A model generated the notes under the pieces. That model searched no databases. It saw nothing but the letters and a program-made list of their open reading frames with translations, and was not told where the DNA came from. The translations under genes and the position numbers were made by a program. A stretch of 64,000 bases of DNA from CAZHYV01 sp964537055 (lineage in GTDB: Bacteria; Myxococcota_A; Polyangia; Palsa-1104; JAEUJZ01): contig CAZHYV010000002.1 in assembly GCA_964537055.1 (NCBI GenBank), forward strand, positions 186,001 through 250,000. Direction: 5' to 3'. Below, in pieces: positions 60,111 through 64,000 of this stretch; within the stretch, counting starts at the first letter, position 1, and each line of letters opens with the position of its first letter.

Positions 60111-61217
60111 TCAAAGGCAAATCTTCCCTTCTTGAATTGAAATATTTTTACGGTCTCGTCCGAAAGGAACATGTTCTTGATTGGTGGTGGTAATAAAAAT
60201 TTGGCTTTCGATTTCCTGCAAAAAAGAAAATAACTGCTGCGTTCGAATTTCATCGAGCTCGCTGCTCACATCATCCAAAAGAAGAATCGGGGCAAATCCC
60301 CTAGATTCACAAAAGTACTGAATTTCTGCGATCTTTAATGCCAAAACAAATGCCCTTGTTTGCCCCTGCGAGGCATAGGTAGCAACCAAACGGCTGCCAA
60401 AGAAACATCCGATATCGTCTGAATGAGGCCCGCTGTGGGTATACCCCTTGTCTAGATCGCGTGTACGATCCTGCAAAAGACGATCCCACAAAGCCTCGGA
60501 AATATTCTTTTTGGAAGTATTCTCTTTTGAAGAATCAGAGGCATACGAACTCTCGTAGACCAAACGAGCTGGTTCTCCAAGCTGTGTAATTTTTTCAAAT
60601 GCTTCACGAAGCTTTTTGGATAGCTCACCTAGGTAAGAGATACGACGCTTATAGATCGTCGCACCCATTTGCGCAAGCTGTTCATCATATACGGGGAGTA
60701 ATTCAGGATCTCTCCCTCGAAGTACAGCATTCCGCTGTTTTAGCACCCGCTCGTAAAGCTGAGCTTCTTTCAAGTAGCTTGGATATAGGTTGAAGATCGC
60801 CCGATCCAAGAATTTTCGTCGACCTGAAGGCGCGCCTTTGGCAAGACGAAGGTCCTCGGGTGTAAACAAAATGGCATGGGCCCTTTCCAAATAATCGAAC
60901 GTTTTGCTTATCTTCTCGTTTACTTTGGTGATTTTTTGGGCAGGTCTGTCTTTGATAAGCTCTACCTCAAGAATGTGGGATACCCCTTGGTGCTCGATCT
61001 CTCCAAGCACTTTGCTTCTTGTCTGTTCGAACTGAATAAGCTCTTCAATTCGGTGGGTGCGAAATGACTTCAACGTCGATAAAAGATAAAGAGACTCAAG
61101 AAGGTTTGTTTTTCCTTGGCCATTCTGACCAAAAAACACATTGCACCTAGGATGGGGCTCAAAGGTAATATCAGTAAGATTTCTGAAGGAATCAGCAGAC
61201 AGATGTAGAAACTTCAA
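60111..61217 (-). CDS. recF: DNA replication and repair protein RecF
   Basis: 368 residues. SMC-like ATPase that helps load RecA at gaps. Walker A is FGQNGQGKTNLLESL, the signature region is YASQGQTRAFVLALKIAE, and Walker B with D-loop is PILLLDDVSSELDEIRTQQLF. The N-terminus FLHLSADSFRNLTDITFEPHP is typical. It starts with TTG at 61217 behind GAGGAG. It lies 28 bp after dnaN on the same strand, so the two are probably co-transcribed, and gyrB follows after 90 bp. Confidence 0.96.
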   Translation of the reverse strand: MKFLHLSADSFRNLTDITFEPHPRCNVFFGQNGQGKTNLLESLYLLSTLKSFRTHRIEELIQFEQTRSKVLGEIEHQGVSHILEVELIKDRPAQKITKVNEKISKTFDYLERAHAILFTPEDLRLAKGAPSGRRKFLDRAIFNLYPSYLKEAQLYERVLKQRNAVLRGRDPELLPVYDEQLAQMGATIYKRRISYLGELSKKLREAFEKITQLGEPARLVYESSYASDSSKENTSKKNISEALWDRLLQDRTRDLDKGYTHSGPHSDDIGCFFGSRLVATYASQGQTRAFVLALKIAEIQYFCESRGFAPILLLDDVSSELDEIRTQQLFSFLQEIESQIFITTTNQEHVPFGRDRKNISIQEGKICL

Positions 61218-61245
61218 ACCCTACTCCTCAAGGGAAACCTTTTCT

Positions 61246-62373
61246 CTAAATTCGCATGGGCATAATGACCCCAAGGTAATGATTCCCTGGGCGATCGGAT
61301 TCATCTGCAGGCCGAAGCAACCCTGGGTCCAATTCCCCGTTTAGCTCAAACCGCACTTCTTCGGTGTCCATTTCCGTAAGGACATCGATCAGGTACTTTC
61401 CATTAAATCCGATCTGAAGATTGCTTCCAGAATACTTAATAGGCACCTCTTCTTGTCCATGTCCTAACTCGGGATTCTCTGCTTCAATTTTTAGGGTATC
61501 TGGCAAAAAGGCAAGCTTGATCCCCCATGTTTTGTCAGAGGCCATCAGGGAAACCCGTTTTAACGAATCCAGAAATTGACCACGCTTTATAATGGCAGAG
61601 CGTTGGTGGGATTTTGGGATGACCTGCGCATAGGGTGGAAATTGTGCCTCTTGTAGCTTTACGGTGAGAATCATGTGGCCCATTTTTAGGAAAAGATGGC
61701 CCATCATAATGCCAATTTCCACAGATTCTTTTGCATCTTCCAAGGCGCGTTTGATCTCAATCAGCCCTTTGCGAGGAATCAAAACACCTGGCTCTAATTT
61801 GAGGCCTCTTGTAAAAATCCGCTCGCATTTTGATAAACGATGTCCATCGGTTGATACCATTTTTGCGATCGCGTCCTCGTTTCCAGTGCACTCAAACAGG
61901 ATCCCGTTTAGATGGTATCTGGTCTCATCGGTAGAGACAGAAAAAAACGTTTTCTCGATAAGATCTTTTAACGTCGCCGAATCAACGGAGGAAAATTTTA
62001 CTTTCTGCGCATCAGGAAGTTTTGGGAAATCTTGGTTGGACAGTCCTACCAATTTATAAGAAATCTTTCCTGCTTGAATCTGAATGTAGTTGTTCTCGAT
62101 TTGCTTTAGGTTGATCCGATCACTGGGGATGGATTTAACTAAATCGTATAAGTGTTTTGCAGAGCAAGTTACGCTTCCTTCTTTGAGGACTTGGCAAGGA
62201 ATTTCTGAGGTGATGGTCATATTCAAATCAGTAGCAGCCAAGACAAGTTGGTTGGTTCCTTCCGTTCGTAAAAGAACGTTGGCCAAAATGGGCATGGTTG
62301 CTTTTTTGTCTGCAATTCCTTGGGCAAAGTACAAAGATTTTAAAAGGTGGGATTTTTCAACGGTAAATTCCAT
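61246..62373 (-). CDS. dnaN: DNA polymerase III beta subunit (sliding clamp)
   Basis: 375 residues, the usual length for a three-domain clamp. Domain blocks visible are MEFTVEKSHLLKSLYFAQGI, the LPDAQKVKF strand, GILFECTGNEDAIAKMVSTDGHRLSKCE, a middle domain ending PYAQVIPKSHQRSAII, and the C-terminal YLIDVLTEMDTEEVRFELNGELDPGLLRP with MPMRI at the end, which forms the partner-binding pocket. AAAAAGGAG precedes the ATG. The ring keeps polymerase III on DNA. The origin region lies immediately upstream. Confidence 0.97.
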   Translation of the reverse strand: MEFTVEKSHLLKSLYFAQGIADKKATMPILANVLLRTEGTNQLVLAATDLNMTITSEIPCQVLKEGSVTCSAKHLYDLVKSIPSDRINLKQIENNYIQIQAGKISYKLVGLSNQDFPKLPDAQKVKFSSVDSATLKDLIEKTFFSVSTDETRYHLNGILFECTGNEDAIAKMVSTDGHRLSKCERIFTRGLKLEPGVLIPRKGLIEIKRALEDAKESVEIGIMMGHLFLKMGHMILTVKLQEAQFPPYAQVIPKSHQRSAIIKRGQFLDSLKRVSLMASDKTWGIKLAFLPDTLKIEAENPELGHGQEEVPIKYSGSNLQIGFNGKYLIDVLTEMDTEEVRFELNGELDPGLLRPADESDRPGNHYLGVIMPMRI

Positions 62374-62403
62374 AGAAGCTCCTTTTTAGGCTGGCATCAT
62401 ACA

Positions 62404-62629
62404 TTGTTCACAGTCCTACGTATATGAAGTTTTTATACTTCTTTATACTCGTATTCTAGATCGGGGCTGTGAAATGGTGAAAAACTCTACTAACTATTCG
62501 AAATATCTCAATTTTGGTTGTGGAAAAAACCAAGAATAGATGTGAATAAACAGCTCATTTATTCACAGATGTTGAAAAATAAAATAAAGTCACCTTCTAT
62601 TCATAGAGAAAACCACAAATTTATTCACA
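62404..62629. other. Probable chromosomal replication origin (oriC)
   Basis: The dnaN-to-62674 interval (300 bp, no gene) holds a DnaA-box cluster. Three exact TTATNCACA boxes occur: 62541-62549 (minus), 62559-62567 (plus) and 62621-62629 (plus). Two single-mismatch boxes lie at 62404-62412 (plus) and 62519-62527 (minus). AT-rich stretches at 62430-62460 and 62571-62590 could unwind. Placement between dnaA and dnaN is a common oriC position. The outward pair at 62541/62559 has a tight 9-bp spacing. Confidence 0.72.
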
Positions 62630-62673
62630 GGTGAAAGTGGAAGAGTGGTATCTAATAAACGAAAGGCGTTCCT

Positions 62674-63054
62674 GTGAGGTATCGAAACATTTTTAAAGGA
62701 CTTGCACGATGGTTATGGGTAGGAATCTTTGGATTAATAAGTAACCTATATGCCGAAGGGGAAGGAGGTTCTGTAGAGAGGACTCTTCTTACAAGCCACC
62801 AAAGGCTCTTTTCGATTTATAGAGACCAGATTTTTTTTACCGCATCGGCACAATTTCCTAACGCCTATGGGCAAGGAGGGGCATTTCCTATCGACTCCAC
62901 CCAAACAAATGCTCTGTACGATAGTGTCAGTATCGGAGTATCTATTCCCATGGGGCGAAGGTTATCCTTTGTGACCGATCTGCAGTGTCTTCGCGTCTCA
63001 ATTGCCGCAAGACGAGACTTCGTTATTCCTGTGGGATTCCGACTTAAGTTTTAG
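62674..63054 (+). CDS. Small exported barrel-like protein inside the dnaA-dnaN interval
   Basis: 126 residues starting with GTG at 62674, with AAAGG about 9 bases upstream. A signal peptide (about 1-27, ending NLYAEG) is followed by a short beta-rich segment (YDSVSIGVSIPMGRRLSFVTDL) and a terminal Phe (VPVGFRLKF-like end, RLKF), like outer-membrane strands. At this size it cannot form a full barrel alone unless it oligomerises, or it may be the C-terminal remnant of a larger barrel. It is read opposite to dnaA and dnaN. I recognise no family. Confidence 0.55.
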   Translation: MRYRNIFKGLARWLWVGIFGLISNLYAEGEGGSVERTLLTSHQRLFSIYRDQIFFTASAQFPNAYGQGGAFPIDSTQTNALYDSVSIGVSIPMGRRLSFVTDLQCLRVSIAARRDFVIPVGFRLKF

Positions 63055-63102
63055 GGTACGTTGAGGGCGCCTATATTGAGGCAACCTTTCTGGTTCGTTC
63101 GG

Positions 63103-64000
63103 TTATTGCAGTTGGCGCTCAAGGTCGAGTAGGGTTTGTCTTAGCGTTGGATCTGCTTTTAGGAGCGACTCTACTTTCCGGCACGCAGCCAGCACCGTGG
63201 TGTGGTCTTTTCCTCCAAATGACTGAGCCACCTCAGGATAGCTTATTTTGCAGAGCTTCCTGGTAAGATACATAGCGATCTGCCTCGGCCGAGCAATAGA
63301 TTGTTGTCTTTTTGAACTCCGAAGGTCATCCTCGCTAATTTTGAAGAAAGAGGAAACTTTTCTCTGGATCAATTCTACAGAAGTTTTTCCAAAAGATTGC
63401 GATAGAAAATTCTTTAACGTTTCCTGAACAAAATCGATGGAGATTTTTTTATTCTGTAGCGAGGCAAAGGCAGCAACCCGAATCAGAAGCCCTTCAAGCT
63501 CACGGATGTTAGATCGAATGTTCGACGCTAAAAAATAAGCTACTTCTTGGGGCAGGTCGATCCCGTCATACTCTGCCTTTTTCACCAAAATGGCCATTCG
63601 CGTTTCCAATTCAGGGGGTTGAATATCGGCAATCAGCCCCCATTGGAAACGTGATCGGATTCTTTCCTCTAAATCAGGAATCTGATGGGGGTACTTATCT
63701 GCGGTCACTACGATCTGTTTGCCCATTTCGAAAAGAGCATTAAAGGTATGAAAAAATTCATCCTGGGTTCTCTCTTTTCCTCCTAGGTATTGGATATCAT
63801 CCATCAAAAGTACATCAGGCGTCTGTCGATATTTTACGCGGAACTCTTCAATCCGATTGTTACGAACAAGGTTAATGTACTCATTCATAAATGTTTCGGT
63901 CTTAATGTAGACAATTTTCCAATGAGGATGCGACTGAAGAATCTGATGTCCGATTGCGTGCAGCAAGTGGGTTTTTCCAAGACCCACCCCTCCATATAAA
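63103..64000 (-). CDS. dnaA: Chromosomal replication initiator DnaA (C-terminal part, cut by window edge)
   Basis: The gene ends at 63103 and runs off the right edge with the frame open. The visible 299 residues begin at the AAA+ Walker A (LYGGVGLGKTHLLHAIGH). They continue with Walker B DVLLMDDIQYLGGKERTQDEFFHTFNAL, the arginine-finger region DLEERIRSRFQWGLIADIQPP, and the DNA-binding domain IV with RPRQIAMYLTRKL and the signature FGGKDHTTVLAACRKVE. Domains I and II are outside the window. DnaA binds the boxes at 62404-62629 to open the origin. Confidence 0.98.
   Translation of the reverse strand, partial: LYGGVGLGKTHLLHAIGHQILQSHPHWKIVYIKTETFMNEYINLVRNNRIEEFRVKYRQTPDVLLMDDIQYLGGKERTQDEFFHTFNALFEMGKQIVVTADKYPHQIPDLEERIRSRFQWGLIADIQPPELETRMAILVKKAEYDGIDLPQEVAYFLASNIRSNIRELEGLLIRVAAFASLQNKKISIDFVQETLKNFLSQSFGKTSVELIQRKVSSFFKISEDDLRSSKRQQSIARPRQIAMYLTRKLCKISYPEVAQSFGGKDHTTVLAACRKVESLLKADPTLRQTLLDLERQLQ

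Overview
The window is a gene-dense bacterial chromosome segment with moderate G+C (mid-40s percent by eye) that contains the replication-origin neighbourhood. From the right edge leftward on the minus strand run dnaA (cut by the edge), dnaN, recF and gyrB. A cluster of DnaA boxes between dnaA and dnaN marks a probable oriC. Several traits point to a member of the Myxococcota: thrombospondin-type-3 (TSP3) and OmpA outer-membrane proteins, DUF11 and TSP3 surface proteins ending in a Cys / hydrophobic / Arg tail like the MYXO-CTERM signal, an F-type ATPase operon carrying b' plus a signal-peptide-bearing b subunit but no a or c genes, and many myxobacterial-style hypothetical exported proteins. 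The modest G+C and several decayed genes fit a lineage with a shrinking genome. From memory it resembles the bovine pathogen Pajaroellobacter abortibovis, but that is an inference, not a database result.

Layout. 0-8.6 kb: outer-membrane barrel, GNAT acetyltransferase, a wrecked DUF4143 ATPase, an OmpA protein, a Rep/UvrD helicase, an intact DUF4143 ATPase behind twin operator-like repeats, a lipoprotein and a frameshifted IS1-type transposase. 8.7-18.7 kb: a two-gene unit (membrane protein and proline-iminopeptidase-like hydrolase), dinD with a 28-bp perfect palindrome inside it, a 21-repeat LRR exported protein, small membrane proteins (one split at an A7 tract), a metallophosphoesterase, dnaB and a TSP3 protein. 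19-25.5 kb: a large DUF11 surface protein, a HELGH-motif exported protein, and a 14-repeat WD40 lipoprotein. 25.5-31.6 kb: the ATP synthase operon (b', b, delta, alpha, gamma, beta, epsilon). 31.7-38.3 kb: ACT-domain protein, RRM RNA-binding protein, mutY and truA head to head, FHA-GGDEF protein, OmpA/TSP3 protein, zinc ribbon. 38.5-49.3 kb: sppA, a second DUF11 surface protein, queA-tgt-grxC, an SPFH protein, an interrupted ORF, a proline-rich membrane protein, a Nudix hydrolase and gpmI. 49.3-54 kb: a tolC-hlyD-ABC export cassette whose ABC protein has lost its ATPase motifs. 54-64 kb: lipoprotein, rsmB, an outer-membrane protein behind gyrB, then the origin region.

How the genes fit together. 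The replication genes (dnaA, dnaN, gyrB, recF, dnaB, rep) and energy genes are intact and conventional. queA and tgt are consecutive steps of queuosine tRNA modification. Much of the rest is envelope: beta barrels, OmpA anchors, lipoproteins, sorted surface proteins and an export cassette, as expected of an organism that interacts closely with a host or with other cells.

The oddest items are the pseudo-ATPase in the export cassette, a set of long loopless perfect palindromes, the twin operators next to a decayed paralogue, and a GGGxSCS variant of the C-terminal sorting tail. No tRNA, rRNA or CRISPR array was seen.
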